DNA of 64,000 bases, taken from NCBI RefSeq assembly GCF_035013165.1, contig NZ_JAYGJQ010000001.1:310001-374000 (forward strand), in the 5' to 3' direction. Origin of the DNA: Bacteriovorax sp. PP10 (GTDB taxonomy: Bacteria > Bdellovibrionota > Bacteriovoracia > Bacteriovoracales > Bacteriovoracaceae). A model generated the notes under the pieces. That model had not been told where the DNA came from. It saw only the letters and a program-made list of their open reading frames with translations, and searched no databases. This document shows, piece after piece, positions 1 to 8,798 of this stretch (positions are counted from its first letter, which is position 1; the number at the start of each line of letters is the position of its first letter). The position numbers and the translations under genes are program-made.

Positions 1-264
1 CGTCATCATATCAAGGTGACTGAATGACTGTTTCTTATTTTTGTAGCTCACAAATTTAGCTACAGTAGACTTTTTTAATTCATTTTTAGATAAGTCTGCA
101 TATAAAGAAACAAGTTCTTTTCCAATCTCCATATCAAGCGGAGAATAATTAAGCTTGAATGGCACGTCGTCCGCCATTGCGATTGAAGCAAAATTTAAAT
201 TTGGATTTGCTAGCGCCGCCGATATGTAGCAAGTAGTAATGGCCGCTAACGTAACTAGCCTCAA
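1..264 (-). CDS. Secreted protein of unknown function, 3' end outside window
   Basis: Partial gene: 88 codons are visible and the frame runs off the left edge. The first residues, read from a TTG codon, form a signal peptide (hydrophobic core followed by SAALA and then NPN), so the product is exported. I chose TTG at 264 because a GGAGG ribosome site lies at 273-277, 8 bases upstream. An in-frame ATG at 279 overlaps that site and is less likely. It follows the HAMP protein gene by about 30 bases on the same strand, so the two probably form one operon. The mature part is too short to assign to a family. Confidence 0.6.
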   Translation of the reverse strand, partial: MRLVTLAAITTCYISAALANPNLNFASIAMADDVPFKLNYSPLDMEIGKELVSLYADLSKNELKKSTVAKFVSYKNKKQSFSHLDMMT

Positions 265-294
265 AATAAAGACCTCCATGTCGTTTTTCCTGAC

Positions 295-894
295 TTAACT
301 CTTGTTCGTGAATCTCTCTTGGATTTCTGAGAGACGCGAAGAGATTTCATTTAATACGACTCGTTTATCATCCGGAACCACGAGGCTTAAATTATTTATG
401 TATGAATTGACTTCGCTCAAATAGACTAGGTCACTCTTGTAACCATCTTCTATGTATTCAATAGTATCATTTAAGTCGTCAGCTACATCCTGGAAATAAT
501 CTCCCTTGCGGAAAAATAGTTTACCAGGACTAAATCCATCTCGTATAGATCGTAGATGTTTCTGCAACTTATAAAGCGGACCAGCAATTCGGTGAGAAAA
601 AAAGATGCATCCAAAAAAGGAAAGGATGGCAAAACCGAAGTGAAGTCCAGTCAGTAAAAGAATCAAGAGGTCGCGTTTTTCACTGTAATACAAAGCAATT
701 TCAGGATTCTTAAGAGCAAAGTTAGCGCTGATTGCACTTAAGAGAACGTAGATCGTAAATGGATAAATAAGCCCTGTGACGAATACTAAAACTGATGCGT
801 AAAAACTCAGTCTGTATTGAAACTTTGGATTAATTAAATATATTTTTCTACTGTAAGACACGAGATCCCCTGAAACGAACAAATGTACTTTCAT
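295..894 (-). CDS. Two-TM membrane protein with HAMP-like domain and no output domain
   Basis: 199 residues. Two hydrophobic helices (about 28-55 and 72-100) are followed by a HAMP-type segment: the motif IAGPLYKLQKHL near 103-114, then a GDYFQDVADDLND stretch. No kinase, cyclase or MCP signalling domain follows, so it probably passes a membrane signal to a partner. GTG at 861 is an alternative start: it has AGGGG just upstream, whereas ATG at 894 has only a distant AGGAG at 916-920. HAMP-only proteins of this type occur in Bdellovibrio-like and other deltaproteobacterial genomes. The partner is unknown, and the only linked gene is the secreted protein downstream. Confidence 0.65.
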   Translation of the reverse strand: MKVHLFVSGDLVSYSRKIYLINPKFQYRLSFYASVLVFVTGLIYPFTIYVLLSAISANFALKNPEIALYYSEKRDLLILLLTGLHFGFAILSFFGCIFFSHRIAGPLYKLQKHLRSIRDGFSPGKLFFRKGDYFQDVADDLNDTIEYIEDGYKSDLVYLSEVNSYINNLSLVVPDDKRVVLNEISSRLSEIQERFTNKS

Positions 895-991
895 TTTAGT
901 GTAAATCCGCGTTGTCTCCTAGGAAAATATGAAACACTAGGACAATTGTTGACGAGCGACATCGGCCAATTTTTTAGCAATTTTGAATTCT

Positions 992-1019
992 TTAACATTC
1001 GCTACATTTCAGGTATAAA
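992..1019 (+). promoter_or_regulatory. Candidate sigma-70 promoter for mrp
   Basis: TTAACA at 992-997 and TATAAA at 1014-1019 are separated by 16 bases; each matches the consensus at 5 of 6 positions. The mrp start codon lies 33 bases downstream. This is a sequence match only. Confidence 0.45.
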
Positions 1020-1052
1020 AGCTGTGTTAAATAAAAATTCAAAGGGCCAATT

Positions 1053-2225
1053 ATGAGTAACGAGAACATCTTAAATTCACTCAAAGTTATAGTAAATCCA
1101 AACACTGGAAGAACTCTTCAAGAAGAAGGAAGAGTCATCGAAGTAAAAGCTGACCAAAATGAGCTACTATTCAAATACAAGCGTGACGGAATCACTCCTG
1201 AACAAAAAAGAGCGATCGAAACGATCATCGTGAATATTGCTCACCCAACGTACCCGGCAGATAAGGTAACTGTACTGACAGTTTCAGAAAACTCTGCGGA
1301 CGTATTTGCTGGAAAAACTTTCACAAAGCCAGAATCAAAAGCAGCACCAGCGGCCTCTGCTCAAATTAAAACTGGTCACGGTCCTGCCGGACAAAATAAG
1401 AAACACGTGGCAGGTGCTAAAAAAGTTATCGCCGTATCTTCATGCAAAGGTGGAGTTGGTAAATCGACAGTGTCGGTTAACTTAGCTTTCGCACTTAAAG
1501 CTCAAGGTAAAAAAGTTGGATTACTTGATGCCGATATTTACGGGCCATCAATGCCAATGCTTTTAAATCAAAGAGGCGCAAAACCAGGAGCGACTCCTGA
1601 GAAAAAAATTCTTCCAATCGATGCTTATGGAATTCCATTCATTAGTTTCGGATTATTCATCAATGAAAAAGATCCTGTTATCTGGCGTGGTCCAATGCTT
1701 GGTGGAGTTTTAAATCAATTCTTATTCGATGTAGCTTGGGAAGGATTAGATTATTTAATTATCGATCTTCCTCCTGGAACAGGTGACATGCAATTATCAA
1801 TGATTCAGGCAACTGACATTGATGGAGCGATCGTTGTTTCAACTCCACAAGACGTAGCAGTTATGGACTCAATTAAAGGGATGAGCATGTTCACTCAAGT
1901 GAAAGTGCCTATTTTAGGAATGGTTGAGAACATGAGTTACTTCGTTCCAGAAGATAACTTGTCTAAAAAATATTATATTTTTGGAGAAGGCGGAGTGAAG
2001 AGAGCTGCAAAAGAATTCAATGTAAATCTTTTAGCAGAAATTCCTTTAGAGATCGCTTTAAGAGAAGGATCTGATAAGGGAACACCATACATGAATGAAA
2101 AGAAACATGAAGGCCGTCCGGTTTGGAATGCTTACATGAATCTAGCAAAGAATATCGATCAGTGTTTCAATACACCGGCCGAAGAAGGACAACCGAAAGG
2201 ATTTTTTAAAAGACTTTTTTCGTAG
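1053..2225 (+). CDS. mrp: Mrp/NBP35-family P-loop ATPase (Fe-S cluster carrier)
   Basis: 390 residues. An N-terminal MIP18/DUF59-like region (about 5-85) is followed by an Ala/Lys-rich linker and a ParA/MinD-type ATPase. The deviant Walker A CKGGVGKST is at 131-139, and the DLPPGTGD motif typical of Mrp follows. Family members bind ATP and a bridging 4Fe-4S cluster and load apo-proteins in the cytoplasm. The segment ENMSYFVPEDNLSKKYYIFG occupies the place where E. coli-type Mrp carries the CxxC pair and has no cysteine, as in some other Mrp branches. ATG follows AAAGGG. A PATAN-like gene follows after 20 bases and may be co-transcribed. Confidence 0.93.
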   Translation: MSNENILNSLKVIVNPNTGRTLQEEGRVIEVKADQNELLFKYKRDGITPEQKRAIETIIVNIAHPTYPADKVTVLTVSENSADVFAGKTFTKPESKAAPAASAQIKTGHGPAGQNKKHVAGAKKVIAVSSCKGGVGKSTVSVNLAFALKAQGKKVGLLDADIYGPSMPMLLNQRGAKPGATPEKKILPIDAYGIPFISFGLFINEKDPVIWRGPMLGGVLNQFLFDVAWEGLDYLIIDLPPGTGDMQLSMIQATDIDGAIVVSTPQDVAVMDSIKGMSMFTQVKVPILGMVENMSYFVPEDNLSKKYYIFGEGGVKRAAKEFNVNLLAEIPLEIALREGSDKGTPYMNEKKHEGRPVWNAYMNLAKNIDQCFNTPAEEGQPKGFFKRLFS

Positions 2226-2245
2226 TAAGAGCATAAGATAGATAC

Positions 2246-2785
2246 ATGACAAACTTGATTGAAGTTTTAAAAGAACAGGCCTCATTTGGATTTACCGGAA
2301 AGGTGAATGTTCTCTCTAAAGAGAACGGCCAGTTCTTAGGTGTTATCTATCAACAAGAAGGAATGATTGTCGGAGCTCAGTTAAAAGAGTTGAAAGGCAA
2401 GAAGGCCTTATTGAAAATGATCTTTGATGATGTTGAATCGAATGAGTTATTCAAGTTCATCGTTGAACCTGAAGTTCTTTCACCAGAAAATATCACTTTA
2501 AAAATTACCTTCGAAGAAGTTAGGAAAGAGGCCCAAGGCCACTTCCAGGAATACCTAAGTGCGAAGAAGCTTCGCCCGGCACCACATTTAAAACTGGTCA
2601 TTGACCCGGAAATTATTGTGTCGATTGAGAGCATCACTCCTCAGGAATTCGATGTATTATCGGTCATTACTGAGTGGTGCAATGTTAGTGACATCTATAA
2701 ATACAGTAAGTTAATGGATTTTGAAGTCACACATGCCTTGGTCTCTTTACGCAAAAAAAGAGCAATAAAGGTATTCCAAAATTAA
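2246..2785 (+). CDS. DUF4388/PATAN-like domain protein
   Basis: 179 residues, no signal peptide or membrane helix. The first about 90 residues (SFGFTGKVNVLSKENG, then GVIYQQEGMIVGAQ, then GKKALLKMIF) have the glycine-turn pattern and helix of PATAN/DUF4388 domains, which occur in gliding, motility and two-component proteins of deltaproteobacteria. The C-terminal part (about 135-179) looks like a small winged-helix or helical domain. It probably acts in the cytoplasm as an adaptor or regulator; its partner is unknown. It lies 20 bases after mrp. Confidence 0.5.
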   Translation: MTNLIEVLKEQASFGFTGKVNVLSKENGQFLGVIYQQEGMIVGAQLKELKGKKALLKMIFDDVESNELFKFIVEPEVLSPENITLKITFEEVRKEAQGHFQEYLSAKKLRPAPHLKLVIDPEIIVSIESITPQEFDVLSVITEWCNVSDIYKYSKLMDFEVTHALVSLRKKRAIKVFQN

Positions 2786-2835
2786 GAATTACCCAATAGA
2801 ATTTCCTAACTTTATAAAGTTACATTGGAGAGACC

Positions 2836-3027
2836 ATGAAAAGCCAAACACACAATCAAGGTGAATTAAAAGACCTGAACATTAAAGTAGAGAAAGACGT
2901 AGTTGAAGCATTCGAAAGAATGACGAAGACTTCAGGACTTCCTCTAGCAGACCTAGTGGTTATCGCTATGAAGAGATACCGCTCATCTCACTCAGATTGG
3001 GATGTTAAGCCTAAGAAAGAACAATAA
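2836..3027 (+). CDS. Small ribbon-helix-helix-like protein
   Basis: 63 residues. LNIKVEKDVVEAF near 14-26, followed by two helices ending in VIAMKRYRSS, has the strand-helix-helix pattern of MetJ/Arc-type DNA-binding proteins. A GGAGAG ribosome site precedes the ATG. No toxin gene lies next to it, so it is more likely a free-standing regulator than an antitoxin. The assignment rests on the pattern alone. Confidence 0.5.
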   Translation: MKSQTHNQGELKDLNIKVEKDVVEAFERMTKTSGLPLADLVVIAMKRYRSSHSDWDVKPKKEQ

Positions 3028-3175
3028 GACCAAACTTTTTACACCTGGCCGTGGTATGTAAATATTATAGCCAGTGTGTTTAAATCCTAGCCACCCGCCT
3101 ATCTAAAATCTAAACAAATCTACCTAAATTCATACCCTTACACTCAGAAATACCCGACTTTTCCACTTTGAAACA

Positions 3176-3191
3176 TGGCATTATCGTTGCA
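3176..3191 (+). promoter_or_regulatory. Sigma-54 (RpoN) promoter upstream of secreted protein gene
   Basis: TGGCAT at 3176-3181, five bases, then TTGCA at 3187-3191. The GG (3177-3178) and GC (3189-3190) doublets have the exact -24/-12 spacing, and only one base departs from TGGCAC-N5-TTGCA. Transcription would start near 3203, before AAGGGG and the ATG at 3224. Confidence 0.8.
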
Positions 3192-3223
3192 CTTTAAAGC
3201 TTAAACAAAGAAGGGGAACGGTT

Positions 3224-4261
3224 ATGAAAGTTTTAACATCTAAGAAGGCCATCATCGTAGCACTAAGCTTAGGCTCAGTAGTACTAGCTGGAACAATTAA
3301 AGATATTAACTCACGCACCGTAAGTAGGTCACATGCCGAACAGGTAGAGATGGCGCCTATAGAAAGGAACCTTGCTTCTGAAGCACAGACGGCCAGTCAA
3401 CGAATAGCGGTTATGAAAGTTGAAATGAATGAAGCTTTCAAGATCGACGGTGAATGGGAAGTTACACGAATTGTGGGTGCTGACGAAACTGTTACATATG
3501 ATAAAATCAATAATCCTGAAGACGCTCATAAGAAGATTATCGTACCGATGAAACTTGTTAGAACTTCAGAAGTTATGGTGAACAACGACCGAGGTCTTGT
3601 TTATAAAATCTCTCTTCTATCTAACTTTGGAACTATCGCGATCTATAAAACGATTAACGGTGGCCAGGAAATTTTAGAAGCCAAGAGAATTAAAAAAGTT
3701 AAAGAAGAAGGTGCTGCAACATCTGAAGAAGTTGAGCTGGTTCTTGAGCGAGCTCTCAACCAATCTAAATCGACAAAGATTTTAACTGGTTCAGAAGTTT
3801 CAGGGGAAATGACTTTAACGAAAGGATCAATTGAAGGATTAACTGTTTCACTTACAAATACAAATGGTGAAGTTCAGAGTATCGACATCGCAAGCGCTCA
3901 ACTTATGGATGGTGGATCGTTTAAAGCAGACGTAGGTGATGAAGAAGTCGCTGGGGTTGTGTTTAATAACGGGAAAGATGGTTACAGACTAAGTTTCGTA
4001 ACTGGACCATTGGCCGGAGCAATGCTTAACTTCGTAACAAAAGAAGCATTAAGTGAAATGGAAAATAAAACGAAAGAAGCGAATGATGACTATATCGCTC
4101 AAGATGAATCAAGTGTGGAATCGATGCAACAGCAAGAAGGTGTTCAGGACGCGATCGCTGAAAGAAGAGAAGTAGCATCAGATGAAAACTATGAGCCAGT
4201 AAGAATCTTAAGTGCCGATGAAATTAAAGAGACTGCTGAAACTCAAGGATTTGCTTTCTAA
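3224..4261 (+). CDS. Secreted protein of unknown function, sigma-54 controlled
   Basis: 345 residues with an N-terminal hydrophobic segment (about 9-24, ending LAG), so probably exported or membrane-anchored. The rest is hydrophilic: a region about 60-130, a beta-rich Gly/Ser/Thr segment about 180-275, and an acidic helical C-terminus. I recognise no family. It stands alone between a sigma-54 promoter and a strong terminator, so it is a single-gene unit. The promoter type implies activation by an NtrC-family regulator, possibly the one encoded at 19567. AAGGGG lies about 8 bases before the ATG. Confidence 0.8.
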   Translation: MKVLTSKKAIIVALSLGSVVLAGTIKDINSRTVSRSHAEQVEMAPIERNLASEAQTASQRIAVMKVEMNEAFKIDGEWEVTRIVGADETVTYDKINNPEDAHKKIIVPMKLVRTSEVMVNNDRGLVYKISLLSNFGTIAIYKTINGGQEILEAKRIKKVKEEGAATSEEVELVLERALNQSKSTKILTGSEVSGEMTLTKGSIEGLTVSLTNTNGEVQSIDIASAQLMDGGSFKADVGDEEVAGVVFNNGKDGYRLSFVTGPLAGAMLNFVTKEALSEMENKTKEANDDYIAQDESSVESMQQQEGVQDAIAERREVASDENYEPVRILSADEIKETAETQGFAF

Positions 4262-4292
4262 ATAAAATCGAAAAAGAAATTAATGGGAAATA

Positions 4293-4318
4293 AAAAACCT
4301 CGCGAATGCGAGGTTTTT
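4293..4318 (+). terminator. Rho-independent terminator
   Basis: Perfect 11-base-pair stem (AAAAACCTCGC with GCGAGGTTTTT) and a GAAT loop. It lies between the secreted protein gene and csaA and ends in a T run. Confidence 0.85.
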
Positions 4319-4346
4319 GCGTTTAAATTATTCCAATGAGGTGAAT

Positions 4347-4679
4347 ATGATTTCATGGGAAGATTTTGAAAAAGTCGATATTCGTTTGGGCACTATTATA
4401 AAAGCGGAAGAGTTTCCTGAAGCAAAAAGGCCTGCTTATAAAGTGTGGGTTGATTTAGGTACCGATCTTGGAGTAAAAAAATCGAGCGCGCAAATTACTA
4501 CTGTCTACAAGCTTGAAGAACTAATAGGGAAGAGAGTGCTTGCTGTCGTAAATTTCCCTCCAAGACAAGTTGGAAAATTTATGTCGGAAATTTTAGTGAC
4601 AGGGTTTTATCGCAAAGAAGGTGAAGTTGTTTTGGCCACAGTTGATCAGGATGCACCTAATGGATCACGACTTTTGTAA
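4347..4679 (+). CDS. csaA: CsaA-type tRNA-binding domain protein
   Basis: 110 residues, the whole being one tRNA_bind OB-fold domain: WEDFEKVDIRLGTII at the N-terminus, then KRPAYKVWVDLG, NFPPRQVGKFMSEILVTGF, and a C-terminal APNGSRLL. CsaA binds tRNA-like RNA and has been described as a secretion-related chaperone in Bacillus. Start chosen at ATG 4347, behind a GAGGTG ribosome site; the frame extends 30 bases upstream to a TTG that lies in the preceding terminator. Length is normal for CsaA. Confidence 0.92.
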   Translation: MISWEDFEKVDIRLGTIIKAEEFPEAKRPAYKVWVDLGTDLGVKKSSAQITTVYKLEELIGKRVLAVVNFPPRQVGKFMSEILVTGFYRKEGEVVLATVDQDAPNGSRLL

Positions 4680-4747
4680 AAAATTATTCAGGTCACAAAA
4701 TTAAATATCAGTTAGTTCTTTTCAATTTTTTATGGTTTATTAGCTCC

Positions 4748-5125
4748 ATGAATGAAACAACCTTTAAAGTAAATTCCAAGTTACTACCTGTCGATTTTCC
4801 ACGTGAATTCGATGCTCACATTTATTTCGCAAGCGAAGAGCTAAACGCCGCGACTCTTTTAAGAGATAAAATGAAAAGTCATTTTAAGGACGTGGTCTTT
4901 TTTGTGGGTGATATGATCACTGTACCTATAGGACCACATCCAATGCCGATGTTTGAAGCGAATTTTCCGCAAGAGTGTTTTACTGAAGTTGTATTGTGGT
5001 TAATGAGAGAAAGAGAGAATTTCTCTGTGTTGGTTCACCCGTTAACTGGTGATGATCTATATGATCATACTCAAGGCGCCATGTGGTTGGGTAATTCGGT
5101 TGAACTTAAGTACGATGTTTTTTAG
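4748..5125 (+). CDS. DOPA 4,5-dioxygenase family protein
   Basis: 125 residues, a complete single-domain member of the DOPA_dioxygen family. Visible motifs are FDAHIYF near 20-26, PIGPHPMPMFEANF near 60-73, and LVHPLTGDDLYDHTQGAMWLG near 95-115, with the conserved His residues expected to bind iron. Fungal relatives cleave DOPA extradiolically; most bacterial members are uncharacterised, so the substrate here is unknown. It is a cytoplasmic monocistronic gene. Confidence 0.88.
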   Translation: MNETTFKVNSKLLPVDFPREFDAHIYFASEELNAATLLRDKMKSHFKDVVFFVGDMITVPIGPHPMPMFEANFPQECFTEVVLWLMRERENFSVLVHPLTGDDLYDHTQGAMWLGNSVELKYDVF

Positions 5126-5358
5126 GGACGTGGAGACCTAACGAGCTATAACCGTTAAACAACAATTTACTGAAGGTGTAAGACATTCCAATTATTCAAC
5201 AAAGCCTCCCAAGTATTATGCAAAACTGATAACTCTCATCTTTTAACCTTTTCTGAATCACATCTGCGCCATTAAAAACTGATTATTATAGACTAGATTT
5301 CAAAAACTATATTTCACATTCTTATTTGTGTTTTAAACAAGCTTTAAGGGAGAAAATT

Positions 5359-5766
5359 ATGACTAAACCAATTCCTCAGATTAATAAATTTATGACGACA
5401 TCGCCTCATACAATTGGATCTGACCAAACGCTTGAACAAGCAAAAAAAATTATGCACGAGTTTTCAATTCGTCACTTACCTGTATTAAATGCAGGTAAGA
5501 TAGTTGGTATTATTTCTGAAAAAGATATAAATTTCTTAAGTTCTTTTAAAGAGATTGATCTACAAAAAGAAAAAGTTGAACAAGCAATGACATTAGATCC
5601 ATTTATGGTTAATGCTGACACGCTGTTGGATGGGATTTGTATGGAAATGGCAGAAAAAAAGATAGGCAGCGTTCTGGTCAAAGACAATAACAAATTAGTT
5701 GGAATTTTCACTTGGATCGATGCACTTAGAGCTATGAATGAATTATTTCAAACACGTTTAAAATAA
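5359..5766 (+). CDS. CBS-pair protein
   Basis: 135 residues forming two consecutive CBS domains (about 8-60 and 75-130). Typical turns are visible: ARHLPV-like SIRHLPVLNAGKIVGIISEKD and GSVLVKDNNKLVGIFTWIDAL. CBS pairs bind adenine nucleotides such as AMP, ATP or SAM and act as energy or ligand sensors. No enzymatic domain is attached. ATG 5359 is preceded by AAGGGAGA; an upstream in-frame TTG at 5326 has no ribosome site. The gene ends in a strong terminator shared with the convergent etfA. Confidence 0.9.
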   Translation: MTKPIPQINKFMTTSPHTIGSDQTLEQAKKIMHEFSIRHLPVLNAGKIVGIISEKDINFLSSFKEIDLQKEKVEQAMTLDPFMVNADTLLDGICMEMAEKKIGSVLVKDNNKLVGIFTWIDALRAMNELFQTRLK

Positions 5767-5782
5767 AAAAATGAATTTCTCT

Positions 5783-5820
5783 AAAAAAAAAAGGCCACAT
5801 CATTGATGTGGCCTTTTTTT
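5783..5820. terminator. Bidirectional Rho-independent terminator
   Basis: GGCCACATC (5793-5801) pairs with GATGTGGCC (5805-5813), flanked by an A run on the left and a T run on the right. It serves both the CBS gene and etfA on the opposite strand. Confidence 0.9.
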
Positions 5821-5838
5821 ATCGATTTCATTTTAGGA

Positions 5839-6801
5839 TTACTTACCTAGTAATGCTTTAAACTCTTGAGTCATGATCGGAACGATCGTGAATAAATCAC
5901 CAACGATACCGTAGTCAGCTTTTGTGAAGATCGGAGCATCTGGATCAGTGTTGATCGCAACGATAACTTTCGACGTTCTCATACCAGCTAAATGTTGAAT
6001 AGCTCCTGAAATACCACAAGCAATATAAAGAGAAGGAGCAACTGTTTTACCAGTCTGACCAACTTGCATTGCGTGTGGAGCAAATCCTGAATCTACTGCA
6101 GCTCTTGAAGCACCAACTGTTGCTCCAATAACTTCTGCCATTTCATCAAGGATTTTGAAGTTAGCTGAATCTTTCATCGCGCGACCACCAGAGATGATGA
6201 TGTTTGCTTCAGTTAAATCTAGCTTTTCAGATGCACCTTTAACGATGTCTTTAATCATTGCTCTGATTGCTCCAGCGTCTACAGCATCTTCTTTCGCAGA
6301 AGCGGCAGCAGCAGTTGGGTTAGCGTTCATACCAAGAGCGTTTGGTCTAACAGTTACGAAGTGAGGCTTCGGTCCTGTTAACTCAACTTTCGCGAAACAC
6401 TTTCCAGCAAATAGTGGACGAGTTCCAGCGAATTTATCACCTTCCATAATGAAGTTTGTCACTTCTGATGCCATACCAGCATCAAACATTGTAGCTACAC
6501 GTGGAAGTAAATCTTTACCAACTGAAGTTGCTCCAGCGAATACGTAATCGTATGCGCCTGCAGAGATGAAACCTTTAAGAGCGTTTGCGTATCCTTCTGG
6601 AGAATACTTTTCTAAGTTAGCACCCTTTAAAGAGTGAACGTTAGCAGCTCCGAATTTTGCAAGGTCTGCGATAGCTTCTGAAGGGATTGTTCCGATCGCT
6701 GCTACATCAACAGTATGTCCTGCTAATTTTCCTAAAATTTCTAATGTCACACCTTTAACGTGTGATCCGTGAAGTTCTGTGAATACTAATATTTTCGCCA
6801 T
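5839..6801 (-). CDS. etfA: Electron transfer flavoprotein subunit alpha
   Basis: 320 residues, normal EtfA length. The C-terminal FAD-binding half carries ISGGRAMKD, then VGASRAAVDSGFAPHAMQVGQTGKTVAPSLYIACGISGAIQHLAGM in pieces, and NTDPDAPIF. With EtfB it forms the soluble FAD/AMP heterodimer that takes electrons from acyl-CoA dehydrogenases to ETF-quinone oxidoreductase. It is the last gene of the acd-etfB-etfA operon, 20 bases after etfB. Confidence 0.97.
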   Translation of the reverse strand: MAKILVFTELHGSHVKGVTLEILGKLAGHTVDVAAIGTIPSEAIADLAKFGAANVHSLKGANLEKYSPEGYANALKGFISAGAYDYVFAGATSVGKDLLPRVATMFDAGMASEVTNFIMEGDKFAGTRPLFAGKCFAKVELTGPKPHFVTVRPNALGMNANPTAAAASAKEDAVDAGAIRAMIKDIVKGASEKLDLTEANIIISGGRAMKDSANFKILDEMAEVIGATVGASRAAVDSGFAPHAMQVGQTGKTVAPSLYIACGISGAIQHLAGMRTSKVIVAINTDPDAPIFTKADYGIVGDLFTIVPIMTQEFKALLGK

Positions 6802-6821
6802 AAAATCCTCTTAAAATTTAA

Positions 6822-7610
6822 TTAAATAACTTTTGCTTCAGTTCTTAATAGTCCAACTACTTCTTTAACTACAGCAGCTTGTTTAGCAGCGTCTGTTGCA
6901 TCGAATTTCTTTCCAGCTGGTTTCTCAGGAGGAAGAGAGAAGTTAGAGTATTTAACTCTCTTATCTGCATCACTAACACCAACGTCAGCAAGAGATAAAA
7001 CAGTTAAAGGCTTTTTCTTAGCTTTCATGATCCCTGGAAGAGAAGCGTATCTTGGAGTGTTGATCCCTTTGTTACAAGCGATCATCGCTGGAAGTTTTAC
7101 ACCGTAAACTTCAAGTGCTCCACCTTCAATTTCGCGTTTTACTGTTACTTCAGAAGCATTACCTTCGTAACCAACAACAACTGAAACAGAAGGAACGTTT
7201 AACATTGTCGCAAGAATTTGTGGAACTTGAAGACAGTCATCGTCGATTGCTTGTTTACCAGTAAGTAGTAGGTCTGGAGTTTTTCCAGATTTTTCGATCG
7301 CACCTTTTAGAGCTTTAGCGATCATATAAGAATCTAAGTTATCAGCTGCTTCAACAAGGAAAGCTTCGTCAGCTCCCATTGCCATTGCTGTTCTTAGTGC
7401 TTCTGTGTCTTTTGTAGATCCAACTCTTAGAACAGTTACAACTGATCCAGCGTTAGCAGCTTGAACAACAAGAGCTTGCTCAACAGCGTATTCATCATAT
7501 GGATTCATGATCCACTTGATTGAGTTTGTTTCAATGAATGATCCATCCGCAGTTGGGATGATCTTTGTTTCAGTATCCGGTACTTGTTTTACGCAAACGA
7601 AAATATTCAT
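6822..7610 (-). CDS. etfB: Electron transfer flavoprotein subunit beta
   Basis: 262 residues. It begins MNIFVCVKQVPDTETKI, followed by NPYDEYAVEQAL and, mid-protein, LLTGKQAIDDDCLQVPQILA: the AMP-binding and partner-docking signatures of EtfB. It lies 3 bases after the acyl-CoA dehydrogenase gene and 20 bases before etfA, consistent with one transcript from the promoter at 8799-8828. Confidence 0.97.
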   Translation of the reverse strand: MNIFVCVKQVPDTETKIIPTADGSFIETNSIKWIMNPYDEYAVEQALVVQAANAGSVVTVLRVGSTKDTEALRTAMAMGADEAFLVEAADNLDSYMIAKALKGAIEKSGKTPDLLLTGKQAIDDDCLQVPQILATMLNVPSVSVVVGYEGNASEVTVKREIEGGALEVYGVKLPAMIACNKGINTPRYASLPGIMKAKKKPLTVLSLADVGVSDADKRVKYSNFSLPPEKPAGKKFDATDAAKQAAVVKEVVGLLRTEAKVI

Positions 7611-7613
7611 ATG

Positions 7614-8756
7614 TTAGCTCCTTGAAAATATTTCTTTAGCAATAACTAAACGTTGTATTTGAGATGTCCCTTCGTATAACTGGATAAGCTTAGCGTCTCT
7701 CATGATTTTTTCAACCGGGTACTCTTTGCTGTAACCGTAACCGCCAAAAACTTGTACTGCATCTGTAGCAATTTGCATACACGAATCAGCTGCGAAAGCT
7801 TTCGAGTACGAAGCTAGCTGAGTGTTAGGTTGTCCGTTATCTAGAAGCCATGCGGCCTTGTGAACTAATAATCTTGATGCTTCGATTTTCATCGCCATAT
7901 CAGCAATCATAAATTGAATTGCTTGATGGTGAGAAATAGGAACATTGAATTGCACGCGCTCTTTAGCGTACTTTACTGCGTGGTCATAGGCACATTGAGC
8001 TCCACCAACAGCGCTTGAAGCAACCATCGGGCGAGAGTGATCAAGTGTCTTCATGGCAATCTTCCAGCCTTGATTCAATCCACCTAAGATATTTTTTTTG
8101 GGAATGCGAACGTTATTGAAAGTCATAGCACGAGTGTCCGAACAACGGTGACCCATTTTATCTTCTTTCTTTCCGATCTCAATTCCAGGAGTTCCTTTTT
8201 CGATAACAACGGCCGTGATCCCTTTATGCTTTAGAGCAGGGTCAGTTGTTCCGTATAAAACGAATAGATCAGCGTAACCAGCGTTGGTGATCCACATTTT
8301 GTTACCGTTAATAATAACGTCGTCACCATCTTCTTTAATCGTCGTCTTCAATCCACCAGCATCTGATCCATTTCCAGGTTCAGTTAAGCAGAAAGCGGCG
8401 ATCTTATAACTCTCCGTGAACGGAGTTAAAAATCTTTTTTTCTGTTCATCATTTCCACCAATAACAATCGGAAGAAGGGCCAGGTCATTGGCCATGATCG
8501 CTGTATTCATTCCCATACAACCGTAAGCCAGTGCTTCAGTGATGATCATTGAATCAATTGCTGTGAATCCATTTCCACCGTATTCTGTTGGAATACATGT
8601 GTTGATGAGTCCTAGCTCCCATGCCTTTGTTAGAATTTCCATTGGCATTTCTGCTTTTTCATCAAACTCTTGAGCTTTAGGCATCATCTCGTTGCGAGCG
8701 AATTTCATAGCGAGATCTTTGATCTCGATTTGATCGGGCGTTAGGCTAAAATCCAT
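7614..8756 (-). CDS. Acyl-CoA dehydrogenase (short-chain/butyryl type)
   Basis: 380 residues with the complete fold: N-terminal helical domain, FAD-binding beta domain (CLTEPGNGSDAGGLKTT, then WITNAGYADLF) and C-terminal helices ending in KLIQLYEGTSQIQRLVIAKE. The Glu of YEGTSQ (about 362) is the catalytic base at the position used by short- and medium-chain enzymes. It oxidises an acyl-CoA to the 2-enoyl-CoA and passes electrons to the ETF encoded directly downstream. With IcmF in the same window it may serve branched-chain or butyrate oxidation; the exact chain length cannot be told. Confidence 0.93.
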   Translation of the reverse strand: MDFSLTPDQIEIKDLAMKFARNEMMPKAQEFDEKAEMPMEILTKAWELGLINTCIPTEYGGNGFTAIDSMIITEALAYGCMGMNTAIMANDLALLPIVIGGNDEQKKRFLTPFTESYKIAAFCLTEPGNGSDAGGLKTTIKEDGDDVIINGNKMWITNAGYADLFVLYGTTDPALKHKGITAVVIEKGTPGIEIGKKEDKMGHRCSDTRAMTFNNVRIPKKNILGGLNQGWKIAMKTLDHSRPMVASSAVGGAQCAYDHAVKYAKERVQFNVPISHHQAIQFMIADMAMKIEASRLLVHKAAWLLDNGQPNTQLASYSKAFAADSCMQIATDAVQVFGGYGYSKEYPVEKIMRDAKLIQLYEGTSQIQRLVIAKEIFSRS

Positions 8757-8798
8757 AGAATTTTCCTTTGTGATCTTTGAAGAAATTTGATCAGCCTA

